Shown: positions 45,510 through 53,301 of the stretch, piece after piece
How the letters are laid out: each line of letters begins with the position of its first letter
Position numbering within the stretch: position 1 is the stretch's first letter
DNA from: Burkholderiales bacterium
GTDB taxonomy: Bacteria; Pseudomonadota; Gammaproteobacteria; Burkholderiales; WYBJ01
Direction: 5' to 3'
DNA length: 53,301 nucleotides
NCBI GenBank assembly: GCA_020848435.1
Contig: JADLAC010000042.1
Span: 1-53,301 of the forward strand
Notes under the pieces: generated by a model
The model's database searches: none
Told to the model about the DNA's origin: nothing
Seen by the model: only the letters and a program-made list of their open reading frames with translations
Translations under genes and position numbers: made by a program

Positions 45510-46241
45510 ATGTTCAGTCGCCTTCGCGAAGACATCGCTGTGGTATTCGAGCGCGACCCGGCCGCGCGTACGGCGTGGGAGGTGCTGACCTGTTATCCCG
45601 GCTTACACGCGACGCTGGTGCATCGGTTGTCGCATGCCCTCTGGAACACGGGCCTCAAATGGCTGGCGCGGTTCGTATCGCACCTCGGCCGCTGGCTCAC
45701 CGGCATCGAAATCCATCCCGGCGCGCGCATCGGGCGGCGCTTCTTCATCGATCACGGCATGGGGGTGGTCATCGGCGAGACGTCGGAGATCGGCGATGAT
45801 TGCACGCTTTATCACGGCGTCACGCTCGGCGGGACGACCTGGAACAAGGGCAAGCGCCATCCCACGCTCGCCGATCACGTGGTGGTCGGCGCCGGGGCGA
45901 AGATTCTCGGCCCCATCACCATCGGCAGCGGCGCCAAGGTCGGCTCGAACGCCGTGGTGGTGAAGGATGTGCCGGCGGGGGCGACCGCGGTCGGAATCCC
46001 CGCGCGCCACATCGAAGAAGCACACGCGAGCGCGGGCTTCGCTGCCTACGCGGTCAGCAGGGACATGAACGACCCGGTCGTGCAGGCCATTCACCAGTTG
46101 ATCGACCACTCCAGCCACGCGGATCAGCGCATCGATCGCATCGTCGCGGCGCTCAAGCAGTCGGGTGTGGCAATAGACGACGACGCCGAGGCGGCGCCGG
46201 ACCGATTCGATCCGAACTACCTCAACAGAATTGTTGACTAA
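45510..46241 (+). CDS. cysE: Serine O-acetyltransferase
   Basis: 243 aa. Left-handed beta-helix repeats begin near residue 65: [59 protein letters not shown]. The catalytic Asp/His pair lies in FIDHGMG and [10 protein letters not shown]. It makes O-acetylserine, the carbon skeleton of cysteine, which supplies the sulfur that SufS removes. The C-terminal tail is longer than in short bacterial forms. Its last codons hold the -35 of the iscR promoter. Bidding for sulfur and its use in clusters are thus encoded side by side. Confidence 0.95.
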   Translation: MFSRLREDIAVVFERDPAARTAWEVLTCYPGLHATLVHRLSHALWNTGLKWLARFVSHLGRWLTGIEIHPGARIGRRFFIDHGMGVVIGETSEIGDDCTLYHGVTLGGTTWNKGKRHPTLADHVVVGAGAKILGPITIGSGAKVGSNAVVVKDVPAGATAVGIPARHIEEAHASAGFAAYAVSRDMNDPVVQAIHQLIDHSSHADQRIDRIVAALKQSGVAIDDDAEAAPDRFDPNYLNRIVD

Positions 46242-46262
46242 TCTGCTTGGGAACTCTATAGT
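46234..46262 (+). promoter_or_regulatory. Promoter of the iscR-suf operon
   Basis: TTGACT (46234-46239), 17 bp, TATAGT (46257-46262): five of six matches in each hexamer with ideal spacing. The -35 lies across the cysE stop codon. Transcription should start near 46269, leaving about 65 nt before iscR. Confidence 0.8.
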
Positions 46263-46284
46263 TGAGCGTGTTGATCAACTATAG
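46256..46284. promoter_or_regulatory. Palindromic IscR-type operator overlapping the -10
   Basis: CTATAGTTGA, 9 bp, TCAACTATAG: perfect 10-bp arms. The ATAGTTGA half resembles the half-site of the type 1 sites bound by the cluster-loaded IscR. It covers the -10 hexamer and start site, so binding would block transcription. This fits feedback repression when clusters are plentiful. Confidence 0.75.
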
Positions 46285-46334
46285 GCGGATGGCGCCTAGC
46301 CATCGACATCAATAAACCCGAGCGAGGTGCTGCG

Positions 46335-46808
46335 ATGCGATTGACGACCAAGGGACGTTTTGCCGTTACGGCCATGATGGACCTGGCGTTGCGCGGCGGC
46401 GACGGTCCGGTGACGCTGGCCGAGATCAGCGCGCGGCAGGGCATATCGCTGTCGTACCTCGAGCAGCTCTTCGGCAAGCTGCGCCGTCATGGCCTGGTCA
46501 ACAGCGTGCGCGGCCCGGGCGGGGGCTATCGCCTGGCGAAGCCCACTCAGGATGTCTCGGTCGCCGACATCATCCTGGCCGTCGACGAGCCGATCGATGC
46601 GACCCAGTGCGGGGGCAAGGAGAATTGCCAGGACGACCACAAGTGTCTGACGCACGACTTGTGGGCGAACCTCAACAACCACATCTTCAGCTATCTGCGC
46701 TCGGTGACTCTCGCCCAGTTGGTGCGTGACCACCAGGGCGCCGGCGCGGTGTCGGTCATCCAGGTGACCGAGCGCAGGCCGGGCGCGTCGAGCGCCGTGC
46801 CTGCTTGA
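46335..46808 (+). CDS. iscR: Rrf2-family iron-sulfur cluster regulator IscR
   Basis: 157 aa. The winged helix is MRLTTKGRFAVTAMMDLALR then GISLSYLEQLFGKLRRHGLV and GPGGGYRLAKP. Cluster ligands C92, C98, C104 and H107 match the E. coli IscR positions exactly. It should bind a [2Fe-2S] cluster and repress its own operon through the palindrome at 46256-46284. GAGG lies before the ATG. In relatives it heads an isc operon; here it heads suf genes, 28 bp before sufA. Confidence 0.94.
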   Translation: MRLTTKGRFAVTAMMDLALRGGDGPVTLAEISARQGISLSYLEQLFGKLRRHGLVNSVRGPGGGYRLAKPTQDVSVADIILAVDEPIDATQCGGKENCQDDHKCLTHDLWANLNNHIFSYLRSVTLAQLVRDHQGAGAVSVIQVTERRPGASSAVPA

Positions 46809-46836
46809 GCCCGGTAACGATCGATCTACGGCGGTC

Positions 46837-47184
46837 ATGGCGATCACATTGTCGGAAAGCGCGGCGCAGCACATTCGCAAGCAGCTCGGCAAACGCGGGC
46901 GGGGCATCGGCCTGCGGCTGGGCGTGAAGCGCGTGGGCTGCTCCGGGCTCGCATACACCATGGATTACGCCGACGCGCTGAGTGACCAGGACGTGGTGTT
47001 CGAAGCGCACGGGGCCAAGGTGATCATCGATCGCGCCGCCCTCGCCTATATCGACGGCACCGTGGTCGATTTCCGGCGCGAGGGCCTCGCGGAATCCTTC
47101 AAGTTCGACAATCCGAACGTCTCGGCCACCTGTGGCTGCGGTGAAAGCTTCAGCGTGGACAAGAGCGCGCACACGCCGGCATGA
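46837..47184 (+). CDS. sufA: A-type iron-sulfur carrier (SufA/IscA family)
   Basis: 115 aa. The three conserved cysteines are C35 (VGCSGLAY), C99 and C101 (TCGCGESF). [12 protein letters not shown] and [18 protein letters not shown] are family blocks. It takes clusters from SufBCD and hands them to target apoproteins. Its stop overlaps the sufB start by 4 bp. Named SufA from position; IscA would be as fair by sequence. Confidence 0.9.
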   Translation: MAITLSESAAQHIRKQLGKRGRGIGLRLGVKRVGCSGLAYTMDYADALSDQDVVFEAHGAKVIIDRAALAYIDGTVVDFRREGLAESFKFDNPNVSATCGCGESFSVDKSAHTPA

Positions 47185-48610
47185 GCGCGGTCATCCAGGA
47201 TCTCGTCAACCGGCCCTACGAGGCGGGCTTCGTCACGCCGATTGAAGCGGACGTGGCCCCGCGCGGCCTGTCCGAGGAGACCATACGCCTGATCTCGGCG
47301 AAGAAGCGCGAGCCCGACTGGCTGCTCGAGTTTCGCCTGCAAGCGTATCGGCATTGGCTCACCATGAGCGAGCCCAAGTGGCCGAACGTGCACTACCCGC
47401 CGATCGATTTCCAGGACATCATCTATTACGCCGCGCCCAAGCCCAAGAAGCTGAAGAGCATGGACGAGGTCGACCCCGAGCTGATGCGCACCTTCGAAAA
47501 GCTCGGGGTGCCCATGAACGAGCGTGCCGCGCTCGCCGGGGTGGCGGTGGACGTGATCTTCGATTCCGTCTCGGTCGCGACCACCTACAAGCAGAAGCTG
47601 GCCGAAGTCGGCATCATCTTCTGCTCGATCTCGGAAGCGGTCGCGAGCCATCCGGAGCTGGTGCGCAAGTACCTGGGCAGCGTCGTTCCGCCCGCCGACA
47701 ACTACTACGCGGCGCTCAACTCGGCCGTGTTCACCGACGGCTCGTTCTGCTTCATCCCCAAGGGCGTGAAGTGCCCGATGGATCTGTCGACGTACTTTCG
47801 CATCAATACCCAGGATTCGGGCCAATTCGAGCGCACGCTCATCGTCGCCGAGGAAGGCGCCGCGGTGTCGTACCTCGAAGGCTGCACGGCGCCGAAGTTC
47901 GATACCAACCAGCTCCATGCCGCGGTGGTCGAGCTGGTCGCGCTGGACCATGCCGACATCAAGTACTCGACCGTGCAGAACTGGTACGCCGGCGACGAGA
48001 ACGGCGTCGGCGGCATTTTCAATTTCGTCACCAAGCGTGGTCTGTGCAAAGGGGCGAGCTCGAAGATCTCCTGGACGCAGGTCGAGACCGGATCGGCGAT
48101 CACCTGGAAGTACCCGAGCTGCGTGCTGCTCGGCGACAATTCGATCGGCGAGTTCTACTCTGTGGCGCTCACCAACCACCGGCAGCAAGCCGACACCGGC
48201 ACCAAGATGATCCACCTCGGCAACAACACCCGCAGCCGCATCATCAGCAAGGGTATTTCCGCGGGGCACTCGAACAACAGCTACCGCGGCCTGGTGAAGA
48301 TCGGCGCCAAGGCCGACAACGCGCGCAATTACTCGCAATGCGACTCGATGCTGATCGGCTCGCGCTGCGGCGCCAACACCTTCCCCTACATCCAGGTGCG
48401 TAATCGCAGCGCGCAGGTCGAGCACGAAGCGACCACCTCGAAGATCGGCGAGGACCAGTTGTTCTACTTCGCGAGCCGCGGCGTCGGCGCGGAAGAAGCG
48501 GTTTCGATGATCATCAACGGCTTCTGCAAGGACGTGTTCCAGCAGTTGCCGATGGAGTTCGCGGTGGAAGCGACCAAGCTCTTGGGGCTGAAACTGGAAG
48601 GAAGCGTCGG

Positions 48611-48614
<4 letters not shown>
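47181..48614 (+). CDS. sufB: Fe-S assembly scaffold protein SufB
   Basis: 477 aa, standard length. [20 protein letters not shown] and the later [20 protein letters not shown] (with the conserved Cys), [20 protein letters not shown] and [16 protein letters not shown] are SufB signatures. SufB forms the BC2D scaffold with SufC and SufD where clusters are built. It overlaps sufA and sufC by 4 bp each, which suggests tight stoichiometry. Confidence 0.96.
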
Positions 48615-49402
<788 letters not shown>

Positions 49403-49415
49403 GGCGGACTTCGCC

Positions 49416-50720
49416 ATGGTTGCCGCCCAATCGACCTTCCTGACGACACTGCTCGGTAGCGCGCCGCAGCGCTCCACGGGCATGGCCTGGCTCGATCGCG
49501 TCCGCGCCGCGGCGCTCGAACGGGCGAACGCGGCTGCGGTGCCGAGCGCGCGCGAGGAAGAATGGCGTTTCACCGATCTCGCGCCACTGGCTCGATTGTC
49601 GTTTCAGCCGCGGGCGCAAGCCGCCGCGCCGAGCACGCAGGCCGTGGCGGCTCGGCTGCTGCCGCAGGCGTATGCCCGGCTCGTATTCGTCGACGGCGTC
49701 TTTGCGGAAGCGTTGTCGAGCTTGCCGTCGAGCGCGGGCGTGCGGGTGATGGCGCTCGAGCAGGCGCTGCGCGATGAGCCCGCGCTGCTCGAAGCGCAGC
49801 TTGCCCGGCTGGGAGCCTATGAGCACAACGTCTTCACGGCGTTGAACACGGCGTTCTTGCGCGAGGCGGCGGTGGTCGTGGTCGATCCCGGCCATGCGGT
49901 GTCCGGCCCCATCCACGTGCTGCACCTCGCGAGCGGATCCGCAGAGCCGTATGCCATCTACCCGCGCACGCTGCTGGTGGCGGGCGCGCGCAGCCGCTGC
50001 ACGCTGATCGAGGATTTCGTAGCGCTCGGCGAAGGCGCCTATTTCAGCGCGCCGCTCGCCGAGGTTTCGATCGCGCCGGATGCGGCGGTGTCGCATATTC
50101 GCCTGCAACGCGAAGCCGCATCCGCCTTTCAGATCGCAGCCGCGTTCGTCGAGCAGGCGCGAGGCAGCACGTACCGGCTCGTGCACGTTGCGCTCGGCGC
50201 ACGCCTGTCGCGCCTGGAGGTGAGCGTCGTTCACGGCGCCACGGCATGCGAGACGGCGATCGACGGGCTGGCGATGATCGGCGCCCGCCAGCTCGCCGAT
50301 ACCCACACGAGCGTCGATCACGCCCATCCGGAAGGCCGCTTGCGCCAGACGCATCGCTGCGTTGCCGGCGGTGCGGCGCATGCGGTCTTCAACGGCAAGA
50401 TCCTGGTGCGCGACGGCGCGCAACGTACCGACGCCGCGCAATCGTTCCGCGGCCTGCTCTTGTCCGAGCGCGCGCAAATCGACGCCAAGCCGCAGCTCGA
50501 GATCTTCGCCGACGATGTAAAGTGCGCCCACGGCGCGGCCATCGGCCAGCTCGATGCGCAAGCGCTGTTCTACTTGCGCAGCCGCGGGCTCGGCGAGCAG
50601 CAGGCGCGCAATCTGCTCACCTATGCCTTTGCCGCCGAGGTCATCGAGCGCATCGCCGTGCCGGCGGTTCGCTCGGCGCTGGCGCGCGTCGTGCTCGAGC
50701 GCACCCGGGAGGCGGCATGA
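49416..50720 (+). CDS. sufD: Fe-S assembly protein SufD
   Basis: 434 aa from ATG at 49416. EEEWRFTDLAPLARLSF near the start, then the beta-helix core with VVHGATACETAIDGLAMI, and FNGKILVRDGAQRTDAAQSF, LSERAQIDAKPQLEIFADDVKCAHGA with the conserved His and Cys. SufD pairs with SufB in the scaffold and helps iron entry. It overlaps sufS as ATGA. Confidence 0.94.
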   Translation: MVAAQSTFLTTLLGSAPQRSTGMAWLDRVRAAALERANAAAVPSAREEEWRFTDLAPLARLSFQPRAQAAAPSTQAVAARLLPQAYARLVFVDGVFAEALSSLPSSAGVRVMALEQALRDEPALLEAQLARLGAYEHNVFTALNTAFLREAAVVVVDPGHAVSGPIHVLHLASGSAEPYAIYPRTLLVAGARSRCTLIEDFVALGEGAYFSAPLAEVSIAPDAAVSHIRLQREAASAFQIAAAFVEQARGSTYRLVHVALGARLSRLEVSVVHGATACETAIDGLAMIGARQLADTHTSVDHAHPEGRLRQTHRCVAGGAAHAVFNGKILVRDGAQRTDAAQSFRGLLLSERAQIDAKPQLEIFADDVKCAHGAAIGQLDAQALFYLRSRGLGEQQARNLLTYAFAAEVIERIAVPAVRSALARVVLERTREAA

Positions 50721-51988
50721 AGTCAGCTGTGACAACGCCCCGCGCGGGGGCGCGCGCCGATGATCTCGGCTTCGACGTCGAGCGCGTGCGCCAGGACTTT
50801 CCGATCCTCACGCTCAAGGTCAACGACAAGCCGCTGGTGTTCCTGGACAACGCCGCGTCCAGTCAGATGCCGCAACAGGTGATCGATCGCTACGTGCGCT
50901 ATCGCAGCCGCGAGCACGCCAACATCCATCGCGCTGTGCATTACCTGTCGGAGGTCGCCACGCGCGAATACGAAGCGGTCCGCGCCAAGGTGCGCGCCCT
51001 CATCAATGCGCGCGAGGAACGCGAGATCGTCTACACCAGCGGCACGACCGAGAGCATCAACCTGGTCATGCACGGCTACGGCCGCAAGTTCATCGGCGCG
51101 GACGACGAAGTCATCCTGTCGGTGCTCGAGCATCATTCCAACATCGTGCCCTGGCAGATGCTGGCGCAGGAAAGCGGCGCGCACCTACGGGTCGTACCGT
51201 GCAACGACGCCGGCGAGCTCGACATCGATGCGTATCGCAGCCTGTTCAACGCGCGCACGCGCTTCGTCGCGGTCGGGCACGTCTCCAACGCCTTGGGGAC
51301 GGTGAACCCGGTGAAGGAAATGGTTGCCATCGCGCACGCGCACGGCGTCCCGATTCTGCTCGACGGCGCGCAGGCCGCGCCGCACTTGCAGGTCGACGTG
51401 CAGGACCTGGACTGCGATTTCTACGCCTTCTCGGGGCACAAGATGTGTGGTCCGACGGGTGTGGGCATTCTCTACGGCAAGGCCGAGCGCCTGCGCGCGA
51501 TGCAGCCGTTCAAAGGCGGCGGCGACATGATCCTGTCGGTCACCTTCGACCGGACCGTGTACGCCGACATTCCGCAGAAATTCGAAGCCGGAACCCCGCC
51601 GATCGCCGAAGTGATCGGGCTGGGTGCGGCGATCGACTATCTCAATGGCATCGGCCTGGATGCGATCAAGGCGCATGAAGATGAGCTCTTGCGCTACGCG
51701 ACCGACCGGGTCGGCGAGCTGAGCGGTGTTCGAATCATCGGGCGGGCGCGATCGAAGGCTGCCGTGCTCTCGTTCGAGGTCGATGGCGTGCATCCGCACG
51801 ACGTCGGCACGCTGCTCAACGAGGACGGCGTTGCCGTGCGTACCGGCCACCACTGCGCACAGCCGGTCATGCAGCGCTTCGGCGTGCCCGCCACCGCCCG
51901 TGCGTCGTTCGCTTTCTACAATACGCTGCGCGAGATCGACGTGCTGGTCGGCGCGATCCGCAAGGTGCAGAAGGTTTTCGCCGGATGA
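50717..51988 (+). CDS. sufS: Cysteine desulfurase SufS
   Basis: 423 aa from ATG at 50717. The PLP lysine is K242 (FSGHKMCGPTG), the persulfide-forming Cys is C380 (RTGHHCAQPVM), and LEHHSNIVPW and DGAQAAPH are cofactor-site blocks. VFLDNAASSQMPQQV is the usual start. It pulls sulfur from cysteine and, in this operon, hands it to SufU, not SufE, which is absent. It overlaps sufD and sufU by 4 bp each. A longer open frame to the left is antisense to sufD. Confidence 0.96.
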   Translation: MKSAVTTPRAGARADDLGFDVERVRQDFPILTLKVNDKPLVFLDNAASSQMPQQVIDRYVRYRSREHANIHRAVHYLSEVATREYEAVRAKVRALINAREEREIVYTSGTTESINLVMHGYGRKFIGADDEVILSVLEHHSNIVPWQMLAQESGAHLRVVPCNDAGELDIDAYRSLFNARTRFVAVGHVSNALGTVNPVKEMVAIAHAHGVPILLDGAQAAPHLQVDVQDLDCDFYAFSGHKMCGPTGVGILYGKAERLRAMQPFKGGGDMILSVTFDRTVYADIPQKFEAGTPPIAEVIGLGAAIDYLNGIGLDAIKAHEDELLRYATDRVGELSGVRIIGRARSKAAVLSFEVDGVHPHDVGTLLNEDGVAVRTGHHCAQPVMQRFGVPATARASFAFYNTLREIDVLVGAIRKVQKVFAG

Positions 51989-52485
51989 GCGCCGCCAATC
52001 AGCTCTACCAGGAGGTGATCCTCGATCACAATCGCAAGCCCCGCAATTGGGGCAAGCTCGAGCACGCGAGCCATCACGCCGAGGGTCTAAATCCCCTCTG
52101 CGGGGACCATATCTTCGTCTATCTGCGGCTGCGCGATGCGAGCGTCGAAGCGATCGGCTTCGAAGGCCAGAGCTGCGCGATCTGCAAGGCATCCGCCTCC
52201 ATGATGACGCAGTCGGTGAAGGGCAAGCGCGTCGACGAGGCGGAGACGCTCGCGCGCGAGTTTCGCGAGATGGCGCTCGGCAAGCTCGATCCGAGCGCGA
52301 GCGGCCATCATCTCGGCCGCCTCACCGTGTTTTCCGGGGTGCGCGATCTGCCGACACGGGTGAAGTGCGCGATCCTGCCGTGGCATACGCTGCATTCCGC
52401 GTTGCATTCGATCGCCCGCGCATCCACCGAGGGCGATGCCGATCCCGTGCCCGGATCGGGGTTGGAGCGTGCCGGCCATGCCTAA
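51985..52485 (+). CDS. sufU: Sulfur-transfer protein SufU
   Basis: 166 aa. Cysteines C39 (NPLCGD), C64 and C67 (SCAICKAS), and C128 (VKCAILPW) with D41 match the zinc-binding, sulfur-accepting residues of SufU. It is known to take the persulfide from SufS by zinc-ligand exchange in Bacillus. The insert that separates SufU from IscU is present (a longer stretch between C67 and C128). In Proteobacteria SufE is more common, so SufU here is notable. It overlaps sufS by 4 bp and nfu by 8 bp. Confidence 0.92.
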   Translation: MSAANQLYQEVILDHNRKPRNWGKLEHASHHAEGLNPLCGDHIFVYLRLRDASVEAIGFEGQSCAICKASASMMTQSVKGKRVDEAETLAREFREMALGKLDPSASGHHLGRLTVFSGVRDLPTRVKCAILPWHTLHSALHSIARASTEGDADPVPGSGLERAGHA

Positions 52486-53041
52486 GATCGCCGAGATCGA
52501 GGGAACGCCAAATCCCAACGCCAAGAAGTTTATCCTCAAGGAGCCGCTCACCTGGGGCGTGTCGCGCTCGTATGACAACGCCGAGCAGGCGCAGGACGAT
52601 CCGCTCGCCGCGCAGCTGTTCGCGATCGAGCACGTGACCAACGTGTTCTACGTCGATCACTGGATCACCGTCACCCAGGACGGGACCGCGTCGTGGCCGG
52701 AGCTGCTGCGCAAGCTGGCCGAGCCGATCCGCGAGGCGCCCTCGGCCGAGGTCCACTCGCAACAGTACGCGCGCCAGGATTACCTGCCGAGCCTCGAGCA
52801 GATGAGCCCCGAGGAGCAGGAACGCTGCGCGCGCATCAGCGATCTGCTCGACGAGCAGGTGCGTCCCTATCTGCAAGGCGACGGCGGGGACCTCTATGTC
52901 GTCGGACTGAAGGGCAACGTGCTCGAAGTGCACTACCAGGGCGCATGCGGGAGCTGCCCGAGCTCCATTTCCGGCACGCTCGCCGGCATCGAGGGGCTGG
53001 TGCGCAGCATCGAACCCGATATCGAGGTCGTCGCGGTCTAG
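52478..53041 (+). CDS. nfu: NifU-like Fe-S carrier (Nfu-type)
   Basis: 187 aa from ATG at 52478. The N-terminal half (IEGTPNPNAKKFILKEPL, then VFYVDHWITVTQ) is the Nfu N domain; the C-terminal half is the NifU C domain (RPYLQGDGGDLYVVGLKGN) with the cluster-binding CxxC at C157 and C160 (GACGSCPSS). It receives clusters and passes them on. Its start overlaps sufU by 8 bp. It is the last gene of the operon, and its TAG is followed 7 bp later by a large palindromic element. Confidence 0.9.
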   Translation: MPKIAEIEGTPNPNAKKFILKEPLTWGVSRSYDNAEQAQDDPLAAQLFAIEHVTNVFYVDHWITVTQDGTASWPELLRKLAEPIREAPSAEVHSQQYARQDYLPSLEQMSPEEQERCARISDLLDEQVRPYLQGDGGDLYVVGLKGNVLEVHYQGACGSCPSSISGTLAGIEGLVRSIEPDIEVVAV

Positions 53042-53047
53042 GAGCCT

Positions 53048-53301
53048 GTCGGACTTGATTTCGTGCGATGCGTTGTGCCCACAACGCCCGCAGGCAAGGC
53101 GCTCGGTGCAGACCAATATCGGGAATATTGGCAAGCCGAGCAACGCCGCATGCGCACGTCGTGGGCGCAACCCAAAGGGACGGGGCGATTTTCGCGCACG
53201 GCGGTGTCGGACGACTTGCCGATAGTCTCGCTATCGGCTGCGTCGTCCTCCTAGCCCTGCGCGAAAATCGCCTCCGTCGCACACGTGAAATCAAGTCCGA
53301 C
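53048..53301. repeat. Nested-palindrome element bounded by 15-bp terminal inverted repeats
   Basis: GTCGGACTTGATTTC (53048-53062) returns as GAAATCAAGTCCGAC (53287-53301). Inside are perfect stems: GCGTTGTG/CACAACGC (53070-53087, 2-nt loop); CCAATAT/ATATTGG (53113-53131, with CTCGG/CCGAG outside); GCGATTTTCGCGCA/TGCGCGAAAATCGC (53185-53198 with 53258-53271), which encloses GGACGAC/GTCGTCC and GCCGATAG/CTATCGGC with loop TCTCG. No ORF is convincing. It may continue past the window. It could be a non-autonomous mobile element, a large REP-type repeat, or a terminator of the suf operon. Confidence 0.75.

Overview
The window reads as chromosomal DNA of a GC-rich betaproteobacterium, most likely related to Burkholderiales. 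Supporting signs are a pilG-pilH-pilI-pilJ-chpA cluster, three periplasmic binding proteins of the Bug/TctC type, a complete tripartite tricarboxylate transporter, and the order suhB-trmJ-cysE-iscR that in this class usually leads into an iron-sulfur cluster operon. The assignment rests on gene content and order read by eye. No rRNA, tRNA or CRISPR array was seen.

Layout. 0.2-9.6 kb: minus-strand type IV pilus chemosensory operon (pilG to chpA), then an FHA protein with a transposase-like N-terminus. 9.7-12.6 kb: plus-strand FIST, DUF599 and SMP-30 genes. 12.7-16.2 kb: minus-strand mutS, a miniature AlkB-like gene without its catalytic core, and a 3-methyladenine glycosylase. 16.2-20.9 kb: a decayed accessory island. 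It holds integrase, type I restriction and AbiE remnants, and two intact convergent Fic genes, each preceded by its own repeat array that looks like an operator.

20.9-29.3 kb: a catabolic block in which a LysR gene diverges from sulfatase, Bug protein, GMC oxidoreductase and NIPSNAP genes, flanked by two VOC genes. 29.6-34.6 kb: a permease remnant, a BON/SRPBCC membrane protein, gluconokinase, and gnd-zwf. 34.7-39.3 kb: a branched-chain-type ABC importer whose transcription probably runs on into gnd-zwf. 39.5-43.6 kb: an orphan Bug gene and a complete tctBAC-type transporter. 43.7-53.0 kb: suhB, trmJ, cysE, then iscR with a clear promoter and palindromic operator, followed by sufA-sufB-sufC-sufD-sufS-sufU-nfu, nearly all overlapping. 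53.05-53.30 kb: a strongly self-complementary element that runs to the window edge.

How the genes fit together. CysE makes the precursor of cysteine, SufS takes sulfur from cysteine, SufU receives it, SufBCD assembles clusters, SufA and Nfu deliver them, and IscR reports cluster status back to its own promoter. GntK, Gnd and Zwf form the oxidative pentose phosphate entry. The Pil-Chp proteins control twitching and surface responses. The most unusual parts are the two Fic genes with their repeat arrays, the in-frame-deleted AlkB relative between mutS and the glycosylase, the SUF system in a locus expected to carry ISC, and two tandem duplications that each create a small ORF ending on the next gene's start codon.
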